Assembly (NCBI RefSeq): GCF_041380235.1
Contig: NZ_JBGIYY010000023.1
Span: 14,752-78,751, forward strand
From: Glaciecola sp041380235
Lineage (GTDB): Bacteria > Pseudomonadota > Gammaproteobacteria > Enterobacterales > Alteromonadaceae
Reading direction: 5' to 3'
Length of the DNA stretch: 64,000 bases
Below are positions 33,662 through 42,505 of the stretch, piece by piece (positions within the stretch are counted from its first letter, which is position 1; each line of letters starts with the position of its first letter). Under the pieces are notes generated by a model that had not been told where the DNA came from, did no database searches, and saw only the letters and a program-made list of their open reading frames with translations. A program made the position numbers and the translations under genes.

Positions 33662-35578
33662 ATGGCGAAAAACCAGCAGGATTGGGTATTGAACACGGCT
33701 TACCATCACCATCACAGTTTGGTAAAGATTCTTATCTTCGGACACAAAGAGTTCAGTCAGTTGATGAGCAGCGTTTTGCCTGAGTTTGAGGGGCAAGCCG
33801 AGTTTAAGATATTTGACGCTATTGTGGGCAGCATTAACGAAGTGCAAACCCTTATCGACCAATACCAACCCGATGTAATTGTGAGCGCTGGCTCTAACGC
33901 GGCATACCTCAAAGCAAGTTTAGATATTCCCGTCCTTAGTTTAAGAACCACCGACACCGATATTATCAATGCGGTTACCCGCGCCTCAAAAATGTCCTCA
34001 GACATCAGCTTGATTAATTTTGGAGAGCCATCGGTTGTGGTACCGCTGTTAAAGAGTCACTTGAACATCTCGCTAGAAGAATCGTGTTACAAGACTGCTG
34101 AGCAAGCTCGTGAACTTTTCCATATTTTAGCCAATAGTGACGATGCACAAAAAAATAGAGCCTTAGTTGGTGCGAGTCTGATTTGCGGCCTCGCTGCTCA
34201 ACATGGTTTGCGTTCGATATTAATATACTCGGCTGAGTCGTGTGCGACGACCTTGAAAGAGGCAGTGTTAGTGGGTAATCAGTCGCGCGCTAAAAAGATT
34301 GATAAGGCTTTAACGCATTGGTTAATAAACCAATCGAAAACGCCGATTATTTTAACTGACCATGAAGGCGACTCTATCACCTTAAATAAAGCTGCTAAAG
34401 AAGATTTAAATCTCAGCCTAGAGTTCGAAATGGACCTGGCTGATATTATTCATCCGCAAGACCCACAGCGCCCTACCGACGGTGAATGCACTATAAACGG
34501 CGTAGACTGGTTTTTCCATCAAGATTCAGTCAACCCAGGCAAGCGCCCGATGTTTATGTACCAACTTTATCGGCGTAAACAAGCGGCGGTGAATGATGCG
34601 TCATCATCAAATGGTTCAAAAGATGCACACAATGCGAAGCGATTGGTGTTTTCTTCAGAAGCCATTCAGACACTTCTTGATAAAGTAGCTTCATTTTCTA
34701 ACTCCCCCAGCAATGTGCTGATCTTAGGAGAGTCGGGCACTGGTAAAGAGCTGATTGCTAGAGAGGTGCACCGCAACAGTCAATATTCTCAAGGACGATT
34801 TGTAGCGCTCAACTGCAGCGCGATCCCAACAGAGTTGTTTGAAGGCGAGCTTTTTGGTCATCATGACGGCGCTTTTACTGGGTCGCGTCGCGGCGGACGC
34901 AAAGGTTTAATTGAAGAAGCGCAAAATGGTGTGTTGTTTCTTGATGAGATTAGCGAATTGGCGCTTGATCAGCAATCCAAGCTATTGCGCTTTTTACAAG
35001 AACGTAATTATAGACCTCTTGGCAGCAACAAAGAAAAGCCCGTGGCACTAAAGTTAGTTGCAGCCTCAAATAAATCACTCAAAGAGTTGGTGAGCAGAGG
35101 CGAGTTCAGAGAAGACCTGTATTTTCGTTTAAACGTGTTCAATTTGGACATACCACCATTGCGGATGCGTCCAGACGATATCTTAGCGATCTCGGCCGTC
35201 AAACTGCAGGATTTTCTTGATAGCTATGTACTGAATATAGACCCTAAAGAGGTCTTGCAGAAAATCAGTACTGAGCTGAGTAACTACAGCTGGCCGGGCA
35301 ATGTGCGTGAACTTGAAAATATCCTTGAGCGTGTGGTCGCTACTTTGCACATGAAACCTGATCTTAAAAATTTGCCAAACACCCTTCGGCAAATTGCACC
35401 CGAACTTTTTACAGAAGCCAATCTCGACCAATCGGTGGGCGTGGTGAAACACAACGAATTGGCCCTAGTGGCCGACGCAGTGAATATGTTTGGCGGTGAT
35501 AAACAAAAAGCAGCGGAATATTTAGGCATGAGCCAAACAACGCTTTGGCGAAGGCTCAAACGAATAAATCGAAATTAA
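33662..35578 (+). CDS. Sigma-54-dependent activator with PrpR-type sensor domain
   Basis: About 638 residues from the ATG at 33662; a GTG at 33653 is an alternative. The N-terminal 200 residues match the PrpR_N sensor (VKILIFGHKEFSQLM, QPDVIVSAGSNAAYLK), which in PrpR senses a propionate-pathway metabolite. A PAS-like linker follows. The AAA+ domain has Walker A GESGTGKELIARE at about 357 and the sigma-54-contacting GAFTGS loop near 404. A Fis-type helix-turn-helix ends the protein (KAAEYLGMSQTTLWRRLKR). It lies behind a sigma-54 promoter with two dyads and heads a run of seven catabolic genes, so it probably activates its own operon. The effector is probably an acid or CoA ester of that pathway. 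Confidence 0.88.
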   Translation: MAKNQQDWVLNTAYHHHHSLVKILIFGHKEFSQLMSSVLPEFEGQAEFKIFDAIVGSINEVQTLIDQYQPDVIVSAGSNAAYLKASLDIPVLSLRTTDTDIINAVTRASKMSSDISLINFGEPSVVVPLLKSHLNISLEESCYKTAEQARELFHILANSDDAQKNRALVGASLICGLAAQHGLRSILIYSAESCATTLKEAVLVGNQSRAKKIDKALTHWLINQSKTPIILTDHEGDSITLNKAAKEDLNLSLEFEMDLADIIHPQDPQRPTDGECTINGVDWFFHQDSVNPGKRPMFMYQLYRRKQAAVNDASSSNGSKDAHNAKRLVFSSEAIQTLLDKVASFSNSPSNVLILGESGTGKELIAREVHRNSQYSQGRFVALNCSAIPTELFEGELFGHHDGAFTGSRRGGRKGLIEEAQNGVLFLDEISELALDQQSKLLRFLQERNYRPLGSNKEKPVALKLVAASNKSLKELVSRGEFREDLYFRLNVFNLDIPPLRMRPDDILAISAVKLQDFLDSYVLNIDPKEVLQKISTELSNYSWPGNVRELENILERVVATLHMKPDLKNLPNTLRQIAPELFTEANLDQSVGVVKHNELALVADAVNMFGGDKQKAAEYLGMSQTTLWRRLKRINRN

Positions 35579-35598
35579 AAATAATCTTGGGAGAAGTC

Positions 35599-38181
35599 AT
35601 GCAACAGTTTAAGCTCAACAACTTAGCAGGAAGCGTCATCATCGCTTTAGGGGCCAGCTCATTGGCATTTAGTGGCGCTGCCGTCGCTCAGCAAACTACT
35701 GCGACTAGCGAGGAAGATGTCGAAATCATAAGTATTTCGCGGAAGCGTCCAGAAACCCTGCAAGAAGTACCGATTGCGGTTACTGCGCTCTCTGAAAAAG
35801 ACATACGCACCGCTGGCATTGAGCGTACAGGCGATTTTATCAGTCTGATCCCTAATGTTAGCATCGTCGACGCAGCTAACGTCGGTGACACACAAGTAAC
35901 GATCCGCGGCATTGTATCAACCCGTGATGCAGAATCCACCTTTGCATATGTGGTTGATGGCGTATTGATGACCAACCCCAACAGTTTTAATGAAGAACTC
36001 CTCGATGTTGCACAAATTGAAGTCCTAAAAGGACCGCAAGGCGCTCTTTATGGCCGTAACGCGGTCGCCGGCGCGATTATTGTGACGACTAAAAAGCCTA
36101 GCGACGAGCTCGAAGGATCATTTCGCGCCAGTGTCGGCAATAATGGCTTACGTCGTTTAAACGGCACGGTCAGTGGCGGTCTTTCGGACAATGTGTTTGC
36201 TCGCTTAACGGTGGCCGACAGTACATTTGATGGTCATTATGAAAACATTTTCACAGGCCAAGACGATGTAGTTGATTTTCTGGAAGACACTACGATAAAA
36301 GGCAGATTGATTTGGGATGCGACCGACTTATTGAGCCTCGACATACGGGCAAGTCGCAGCGAAGTAGCGGGTGGCGCGATTAACTTTAACGCAGTGTTTG
36401 CTTTGCCTTCGTTTGTAACTGCATTCAATCAACCAGCCTATAACGCAAATGTGAATGACCATGACTTTACCTTTGCTTTTAATGTACCCGGTGAAAACGA
36501 GCAGACGACCACTGAATTCTCAATAAAAGGTGACTTGGACTTAGACGGTGTAGATGTCACGGCAGTGTTTTCGTATAACGATCTTGAAGAGTACCTGCTG
36601 TCAGACGGCACGAGCGCTTCATTTTATGGTTATGAAGTCACTCCTCAGTGTCAGACCGACCGCGCAACCTTAAACAACACGCCCGCTGCATTAGGCGGTG
36701 CTAACCGAACAGATTTATTCGGTGATTTCTTTGCACCCTTTGGTGTATTCCCTCCCGGTGTAGAGTTTACTGGGGTATATGGTCCTTATACGCCCACTGC
36801 ATGCGATGGCTATCAGTATCAAGAGCGCAATCAAACTGATTTCAGTGGTGAGCTGCGTTTTACCAGTGACGACACTGATGCCGATTTACGCTGGATTGCC
36901 GGCTTGTATTTTGCTGAAATTGAACGTGACGTCGTGGTTGCTTATGGTGCCGATCAGGGCCAAGGATTTTTAAGACAGGCGTATGTTCCGCCAACGGGCC
37001 CTAATCCGACTGACCTACTATTTGATGATACTTTCGACACTTCGGTAATGTCTGCCTTTGGTCAAGTAGAATACGATCTTGATCCGCAGTGGGAGCTGGC
37101 TTTCGCTTTGCGCTACGATTATGAAGATAGAACGGTATCTAACAATGTGCCTAATGTGAGGGCTTCTGGCCTAAACGTTAATACTATTGTGAATGGTCAA
37201 GTTGGTGCCATAAACCCAGCCTTTAACGTCACGCCCGAGGGTATTCCGGACAGAAGCCGCTCGTTTTCTCAGTGGCAGCCAAAAGTCACCGTAGGTTATG
37301 AGCAAAGCGATAATATTAATTGGTACGCGAGTTACGGAATAGGTTTTAGAAGCGGTGGTTTTAACTCAATTGGTACGCAGGGTACACTCGACTTCTGGTT
37401 TAATGCTACAGGCGCCGGTACCCCAGGTGATGCAGTAAATGCTCAGCTTTTAGTTACCGACGAGTATGACAAAGAGGTCACCACTAACCTAGAGCTTGGT
37501 TTCAAATCTAAATTTTTAGACAACAAACTTCGTATCAATGCAGCGGTGTTTGATACCACCGTCGAAGATAACCAGTTTTTCGAGTTTTTTGCCGGCCCAT
37601 TTGGTTTGCTTAGAGCCGTTACCACAATCGATGAGCTCTCAATCCGTGGTTTAGAGTTTGATTTTCAAGCTCAACTGACTGACGACTTCCAAGTTTATGG
37701 GGGGTTAGGCATGATTGATTCTGAAATCAAAGAAAACCGTAATCGCCCACTCTCGGTAGGCAACAAAGCTCCGCAAACACCTGATACGACGATTACACTT
37801 GGTGCAATGTATGAATACAACATCACCTCTGAGATCGTAATGACGACTCGTCTTGATTGGCAGTATGTGGGTGAAACCTTCTTTCATACCTTACAAGGTG
37901 AGCAAACGCCTACCATTTGGGATTTCTTTGGGACCTTAGGGGGCGGTGTACCGCCAGGTCCGCATTCTCAAGACTTTAACAACGCAAGTCGTGATGCCTA
38001 TGACACCCTGAACTTGCGCATTGGTTTTGATGCAGAAAACTGGAATCTAGCTTTCTGGGGACGCAACATTACTGATGAACAATATTTGCAAGAAGTTATT
38101 CCTGCGCCTGAGTTTGGTGGCTCGTTCATTCATCCATCAGCACTCGTGTCTTACGGTGTAGATTTTACTTACCGTTTCTAA
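35599..38181 (+). CDS. TonB-dependent outer-membrane receptor
   Basis: About 860 residues from the ATG at 35599, with GGAG five bases upstream; the longer frame from 35545 overlaps the regulator gene and is unlikely. The signal peptide is cleaved near AAVAQQ. A TonB-box-like EDVEIISISRKR precedes the plug domain (QEVPIAVTALSE, TIRGI, LKGPQGALYGRNAVAGAI). The 22-strand barrel ends with a terminal aromatic, VDFTYRF. It begins 20 bp after the regulator stop and is followed by CoA-ester catabolic genes, so it probably imports the substrate of that pathway. No siderophore or SusD-like partner is nearby. Confidence 0.92.
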   Translation: MQQFKLNNLAGSVIIALGASSLAFSGAAVAQQTTATSEEDVEIISISRKRPETLQEVPIAVTALSEKDIRTAGIERTGDFISLIPNVSIVDAANVGDTQVTIRGIVSTRDAESTFAYVVDGVLMTNPNSFNEELLDVAQIEVLKGPQGALYGRNAVAGAIIVTTKKPSDELEGSFRASVGNNGLRRLNGTVSGGLSDNVFARLTVADSTFDGHYENIFTGQDDVVDFLEDTTIKGRLIWDATDLLSLDIRASRSEVAGGAINFNAVFALPSFVTAFNQPAYNANVNDHDFTFAFNVPGENEQTTTEFSIKGDLDLDGVDVTAVFSYNDLEEYLLSDGTSASFYGYEVTPQCQTDRATLNNTPAALGGANRTDLFGDFFAPFGVFPPGVEFTGVYGPYTPTACDGYQYQERNQTDFSGELRFTSDDTDADLRWIAGLYFAEIERDVVVAYGADQGQGFLRQAYVPPTGPNPTDLLFDDTFDTSVMSAFGQVEYDLDPQWELAFALRYDYEDRTVSNNVPNVRASGLNVNTIVNGQVGAINPAFNVTPEGIPDRSRSFSQWQPKVTVGYEQSDNINWYASYGIGFRSGGFNSIGTQGTLDFWFNATGAGTPGDAVNAQLLVTDEYDKEVTTNLELGFKSKFLDNKLRINAAVFDTTVEDNQFFEFFAGPFGLLRAVTTIDELSIRGLEFDFQAQLTDDFQVYGGLGMIDSEIKENRNRPLSVGNKAPQTPDTTITLGAMYEYNITSEIVMTTRLDWQYVGETFFHTLQGEQTPTIWDFFGTLGGGVPPGPHSQDFNNASRDAYDTLNLRIGFDAENWNLAFWGRNITDEQYLQEVIPAPEFGGSFIHPSALVSYGVDFTYRF

Positions 38182-38198
38182 GCACAGGTTTAAATCAA

Positions 38199-38226
38199 TC
38201 AGGGGGCTTGGCTCCCTGAGATTTTG
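38199..38226 (+). terminator. Terminator-like hairpin within the catabolic operon
   Basis: tcaggggg pairs with ctccctga around a five-base loop, followed by a T-rich but interrupted tail. It lies between the receptor and the CoA-transferase genes and could reduce read-through, balancing membrane receptor and enzyme levels. Confidence 0.45.
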
Positions 38227-38251
38227 CATTTTATAAATTGGAGTATGTAAT

Positions 38252-39451
38252 ATGAACAAGCCGCTTGCAGGCTTACGCATCATTGACCTTACGCATATGC
38301 TTTCAGGTCCATATTGCAGCATGATTTTAGCCGACCTCGGTGCTGATACTATAAAAGTTGAGCCACTGCAGGGAGAGGGTACGCGCAAATTACTTGCAAC
38401 CGATCCTGAAAATTCATTAAACGGCATGGGTGCTTATTTTATTACCCTAAATCGCAACAAGCGCAGCGTTTGCATGGATTTGAAAACAGAAGACGGTTTA
38501 GCCCTGTTTTACGATTTAGTGAAAGAGTCTGACGTGGTGATCAATAATTTTGGCGCGGGTGTGCCCACTCGCTTAAAAATTGATTATGAGCATTTGAGTA
38601 AAGTGAATCCTAAAATCATTACCTGTTCAATAACGGGCTTTGGCAGCAATGGACCCAATTTCAAACGCCCAGCGTTTGATCAAGTGGCGCAAGCCACAGG
38701 CGGTGGAATGTCGATTACCGGCACTGGCCCTGAGGCCCAGGTCCGCGGTGGTATTCCAATTGGCGATTTAGGCGGCGGCATGTTTGCAGTAATGGGCATT
38801 CAGGCGGCTGTTATCGAGCGTGCGACCAGTGGCAAAGGTCAAGACGTTGATATCTCGATGCTCGATTGTCAAATATCCCTGCTAAATTACATGGCTACGA
38901 TGTACTTTTTATCGGGTAAAGACCCTTATCCCATTGGTAATTCGCATTTTGTACATGTGCCTTATGATACCTTTCAAACCAATAATGGATATATCGTGAT
39001 TGCCGTGATCACCGACAACTTTTGGCAGAACTTGAAAGGTGTAGTGAATGTGCCTGATTTTGACGACGCTGAGTTAGACACGCAACCTGGCCGCTGGGCA
39101 AAAAAGCAGATGATCAATCAAAAGCTAAATGAAGTCCTCAGTGCCAATTCGTCAGAGTATTGGATTGAGCAACTCGAGAAGGCACGTATACCTTGTGCAC
39201 CCGTGAATAAATTTTCACAGGCTTTATCAGACGAACAGGTGCTGCACCGCAAAATGGTGGTCGACCTCACTCATCCTGATGGTAGCACCACCAAGGGCCC
39301 GGGTAATCCGATTAAGTTATCTCGTAGCAATGAAGAGAGTTATTCGGCTAGCCCTAGTATTGGGCAAGACACCGATGACATTCTAAAGGGATTGTTAAAT
39401 AAAGATCCCGAGACCATCGCTTTGTTACGTGAAAAGGGCGTGATCAAGTAA
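38252..39451 (+). CDS. CaiB/BaiF-family (type III) CoA-transferase
   Basis: A 399-residue enzyme of the formyl-CoA transferase family. The N-terminal IIDLTHMLSGPYCSMILADL, GADTIKVEP, LNRNKRS and the catalytic-Asp region DVDISMLDCQISLLN are intact. It moves CoA between acyl-CoA and a free acid. The stop overlaps the next start as TAATG, so it is translationally coupled to the HMG-CoA lyase homologue, making that lyase its probable next step. Donor (succinyl-CoA or acetyl-CoA) and acceptor unknown. GGAG lies upstream of its start. Confidence 0.9.
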   Translation: MNKPLAGLRIIDLTHMLSGPYCSMILADLGADTIKVEPLQGEGTRKLLATDPENSLNGMGAYFITLNRNKRSVCMDLKTEDGLALFYDLVKESDVVINNFGAGVPTRLKIDYEHLSKVNPKIITCSITGFGSNGPNFKRPAFDQVAQATGGGMSITGTGPEAQVRGGIPIGDLGGGMFAVMGIQAAVIERATSGKGQDVDISMLDCQISLLNYMATMYFLSGKDPYPIGNSHFVHVPYDTFQTNNGYIVIAVITDNFWQNLKGVVNVPDFDDAELDTQPGRWAKKQMINQKLNEVLSANSSEYWIEQLEKARIPCAPVNKFSQALSDEQVLHRKMVVDLTHPDGSTTKGPGNPIKLSRSNEESYSASPSIGQDTDDILKGLLNKDPETIALLREKGVIK

Positions 39452-40356
39452 TGGACGGCGCTATGAATAAGCATGTAATTATAAATGATGTGGGGCCACG
39501 CGATGGTCTGCAAAATCAGCCTCGCGTGCTGGAAATACATCAGCGAGTTGAATTAATAAACGCCTTGGTCGCAGCCGGTGTGCCTGAAATTGAAGTCGGC
39601 GCGTTTGTATCACCTAAAGCGGTTCCAGCAATGGCCGGCACTGACAAAGTCTTTGCCCAGCTAAAAGGTGATACCGTATTTTCAGCACTAATTCCAAATA
39701 TGCGCGGATATCAGAGTGCAAAAGAAGCTGGCGTGCCCTTATCGTCTTTAGTGGTAGCCGTTTCTAACACCATGAATGAGAAAAATATTGGGATGAATAC
39801 CGACACCGCGCTTGTAGCCTGTCAAGGCGTATTTGCGCAAGCGCAACAAGACAACTCAGAGGTTCAGGCCTATGTAGCGACTGCGTGGGAGTGTCCATTT
39901 GAAGGTGAGGTTTCGCAAGCTGATGTAATTGACGTCAGCGCAAGATTACTTGCGATAGGAGCCAAGCGCATAGTGGTTGCCGATACTATTGGCGCAGCCA
40001 ATCCTGCTAACGTGACAAGCTTAATGAATGCGCTGGTCGAGAAGTTTGGCGCAGAGCGCTTTGCCTGCCATTTTCACGACACCCGCGCCATGGGGCTTGC
40101 CAATGTATATGCAGCATTGACCGCAGGCGTGCGCCGTTTTGATGCCTCCATTGCCGGGCTAGGCGGATGTCCGTTTGCACCAGGTGCCAGCGGTAACGTG
40201 GCCACCGAAGATGTTGTAATGATGGTTGAGCAAATGGGTTTTGTTACCGGCATTGATATGAAGAAATTACTAACAGCGTCAGATTTAGCCATACAGCTTA
40301 CCGGCACCGCTAAAGGCGGAAAAGCTAAGCTGTGGATAGAAAAATACTTAAGTTAA
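39451..40356 (+). CDS. Hydroxymethylglutaryl-CoA lyase family protein
   Basis: A 301-residue TIM-barrel lyase. Catalytic pieces are present: Arg-Asp in VGPRDGLQNQ, WECPFEGEV, the metal histidines in FHDTRAMGLAN, and the loop cysteine in GLGGCPFAPGASGNVATED. The family cleaves HMG-CoA to acetyl-CoA and acetoacetate, and relatives cleave citramalyl-CoA or similar 3-hydroxy-3-methyl acyl-CoAs. Its start overlaps the CoA-transferase stop; an in-frame ATG four codons on is an alternative. In this operon it probably cleaves the CoA ester made by that transferase, perhaps not HMG-CoA itself. Confidence 0.88.
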   Translation: MDGAMNKHVIINDVGPRDGLQNQPRVLEIHQRVELINALVAAGVPEIEVGAFVSPKAVPAMAGTDKVFAQLKGDTVFSALIPNMRGYQSAKEAGVPLSSLVVAVSNTMNEKNIGMNTDTALVACQGVFAQAQQDNSEVQAYVATAWECPFEGEVSQADVIDVSARLLAIGAKRIVVADTIGAANPANVTSLMNALVEKFGAERFACHFHDTRAMGLANVYAALTAGVRRFDASIAGLGGCPFAPGASGNVATEDVVMMVEQMGFVTGIDMKKLLTASDLAIQLTGTAKGGKAKLWIEKYLS

Positions 40357-40434
40357 ACCCTATAACACTAGCCGATTAACAGCACGTTTTGCGGTTTATC
40401 GGTCATTGAAAAACATTATAAGTAGGAGTCAGAT

Positions 40435-42501
40435 ATGAGTTTTAGACTGGGAGTTGATGTAGGAGGGACGTTTACCGACCTTTTGCTGATCAATGAAGCA
40501 TCAGGCGAGACATTTACCGCCAAAGTACCCTCCACCCCTCAAGATTCGTCGATTGGGGTGTTAAACGGTGTCGCCAGAATTTGCGAAGAATCAGGTATCG
40601 ACCCTACTGATATCAAGCGCGTTATGCATGGCACCACAGTTGCCACTAACGCAGTACTGACCGGCAAAGGCGCTAAAGTAGGCTTGGTTACCACTAAAGG
40701 CTACAAACAAGTGTTACAAGTGGCGCGTTCATTCTGCCCGGGTGGTCTTGGTGGTTGGGTAAGCTTTGTCAAAAAGCCTCTACTTGCTCCTCTAGAGCTC
40801 ACTATCGAAGCCGACGAACGAATGGATGCCAAAGGCAACAGCGTCAGCGAGTTAGATGTTGAAAGCCTTAAAGTTGATTTGCAAAAATTAAAAGACAAAG
40901 GCCAGGTTGAAGCACTAACTATTTGTTTTATAAATGCTTATTTAAATGGCGAGCACGAGCGCCAAGCAAGAGAAATTGCTCAGATCATCTTTGGCGACGT
41001 ACCCGTATCGATATCAAGCGAAGTCGTACCAGAAATGCAGGAATACGAGCGCACGGAAACCACCGTAGTTAACTCCTACGTTCGCCCAGAGGTGTCGCGC
41101 TATGTAGACAACCTTAGCCGCTCTTTAAAAGAACGTTTAGGCAATGACGTGCACTTGTCTATTTTGCGCTCTGACGGCGGCTTGGCTTCGGCTAGAGCAT
41201 CATCAGAAAGTCCTGTAAACCTGCTTATGTCAGGCCCTGCAGGCGGCGTATCGGGAGCCGTGCATTTTTGTACCCGTGCTGGTTACGACAACATTCTTAC
41301 CTTTGATATGGGCGGTACCTCTACCGACGTAGCGCTTATTCAACATGCAAAACCACGTATTAAACGCGAAACCCGCGTTGCAGATATTACCGTGCGTGCT
41401 CCGTCAGTTGACGTGCGTACAGTGGGTGCCGGCGGTGGTTCGATTGCCTTTGTACCCGAGTTAACCAAAGCGCTGCGCGTAGGTCCAGAATCTGCTGGCG
41501 CGGTGCCAGGCCCTGCCGCTTACATGCAAGGTGGCACTGAGCCAACCGTATGCGATGCAAATGTTGTACTCGGTTACTTACCTGCCGACGTGCAGCTTGG
41601 CGGTAAGATGCAAATTGACAAAGCGGCTGCTGTTACGGCAGTAAAAAAGGTTGCCGATGCTATGGGCTTGAGCGTAGAAGCTGCTGCCGAAGGCATTATT
41701 AAAATTGCTAACGAAGCAATGTTTGGTGCCTTGAGACTTGTGTCTGTAGAACAAGGTTTTGACCCAAGAGATTTCGCACTTGTAGGTTTTGGCGGTGCGG
41801 GCCCGTTGCACGCTAACTCATTGGGTATTTTGACCGATGCATGGCCGACAATTATTCCACCAGGGCCTGGTGTTTTGTGTGCTTATGGTGATGCAACCAC
41901 TGTCGTAAGAGACGAAGCATCGCGCACCTTTGTGAAGCTTTTAGCCAATACCGAAAAAGACGAACTCAACCAAGCTCTTAACGAGCTTCGCGGGCTTGCT
42001 CGTGAGACCCTCACTGCTGACGGCATCGATCAAGCCGATCAAAACATTACCTATCAGGCAGATGTCAGATACACCGGTCAAGCCTTCCAGCTTTCCATTG
42101 AGTTTACTCAAGAGGAGCTCGAAAAAGACGGTTTAGACGTGCTTAAACGTCAATTTGATGAAGAGCATACCCAGCTATTTACCTTTGCACTAGAAGATGG
42201 TCATGAAATCGTGATGATCCGCGCGATTGCGACGGCAAAATCAGGGCAGCTTCCAGAGCCTAAATTGACGCAAGAAAAACTGCCTCTCGATGACTGTAAA
42301 ATCACCGACAGTAAAATTTATTACGAGGGTGAGTATCATGCAGCGGCTATTTACGACAGAAGTAAGCTATGTGTAGGCATCGAAGTCAACGGGCCGGCTA
42401 TTGTGTGTGAGATGGATTCTACCAGCGTCATCTTGCCGGGCTACTGGGCTAAAGTTGATCAAGTGGGCAACCTATTAATTCATCCAGTAGGGAGAGGATA
42501 A
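40435..42501 (+). CDS. hyuA: Hydantoinase A/oxoprolinase-family subunit (HyuA-like)
   Basis: A 688-residue protein of the ATP-dependent N-methylhydantoinase A, 5-oxoprolinase and acetone-carboxylase-beta family. It opens with GVDVGGTFTDLLLINE, a phosphate-binding motif of the ASKHA fold, then HGTTVATNAVL, FDMGGTSTDVALI and FGGAGPLHAN. The family uses ATP to activate a carbonyl for ring opening or carboxylation. It is paired with hyuB four bases downstream, with AGGAG before its own start. No acetone-carboxylase gamma gene is present, which argues against acetone as substrate. Substrate unknown; cyclic amides, imides and hydantoins are the likely class. Confidence 0.9.
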   Translation: MSFRLGVDVGGTFTDLLLINEASGETFTAKVPSTPQDSSIGVLNGVARICEESGIDPTDIKRVMHGTTVATNAVLTGKGAKVGLVTTKGYKQVLQVARSFCPGGLGGWVSFVKKPLLAPLELTIEADERMDAKGNSVSELDVESLKVDLQKLKDKGQVEALTICFINAYLNGEHERQAREIAQIIFGDVPVSISSEVVPEMQEYERTETTVVNSYVRPEVSRYVDNLSRSLKERLGNDVHLSILRSDGGLASARASSESPVNLLMSGPAGGVSGAVHFCTRAGYDNILTFDMGGTSTDVALIQHAKPRIKRETRVADITVRAPSVDVRTVGAGGGSIAFVPELTKALRVGPESAGAVPGPAAYMQGGTEPTVCDANVVLGYLPADVQLGGKMQIDKAAAVTAVKKVADAMGLSVEAAAEGIIKIANEAMFGALRLVSVEQGFDPRDFALVGFGGAGPLHANSLGILTDAWPTIIPPGPGVLCAYGDATTVVRDEASRTFVKLLANTEKDELNQALNELRGLARETLTADGIDQADQNITYQADVRYTGQAFQLSIEFTQEELEKDGLDVLKRQFDEEHTQLFTFALEDGHEIVMIRAIATAKSGQLPEPKLTQEKLPLDDCKITDSKIYYEGEYHAAAIYDRSKLCVGIEVNGPAIVCEMDSTSVILPGYWAKVDQVGNLLIHPVGRG

Positions 42502-42505
42502 GCAT

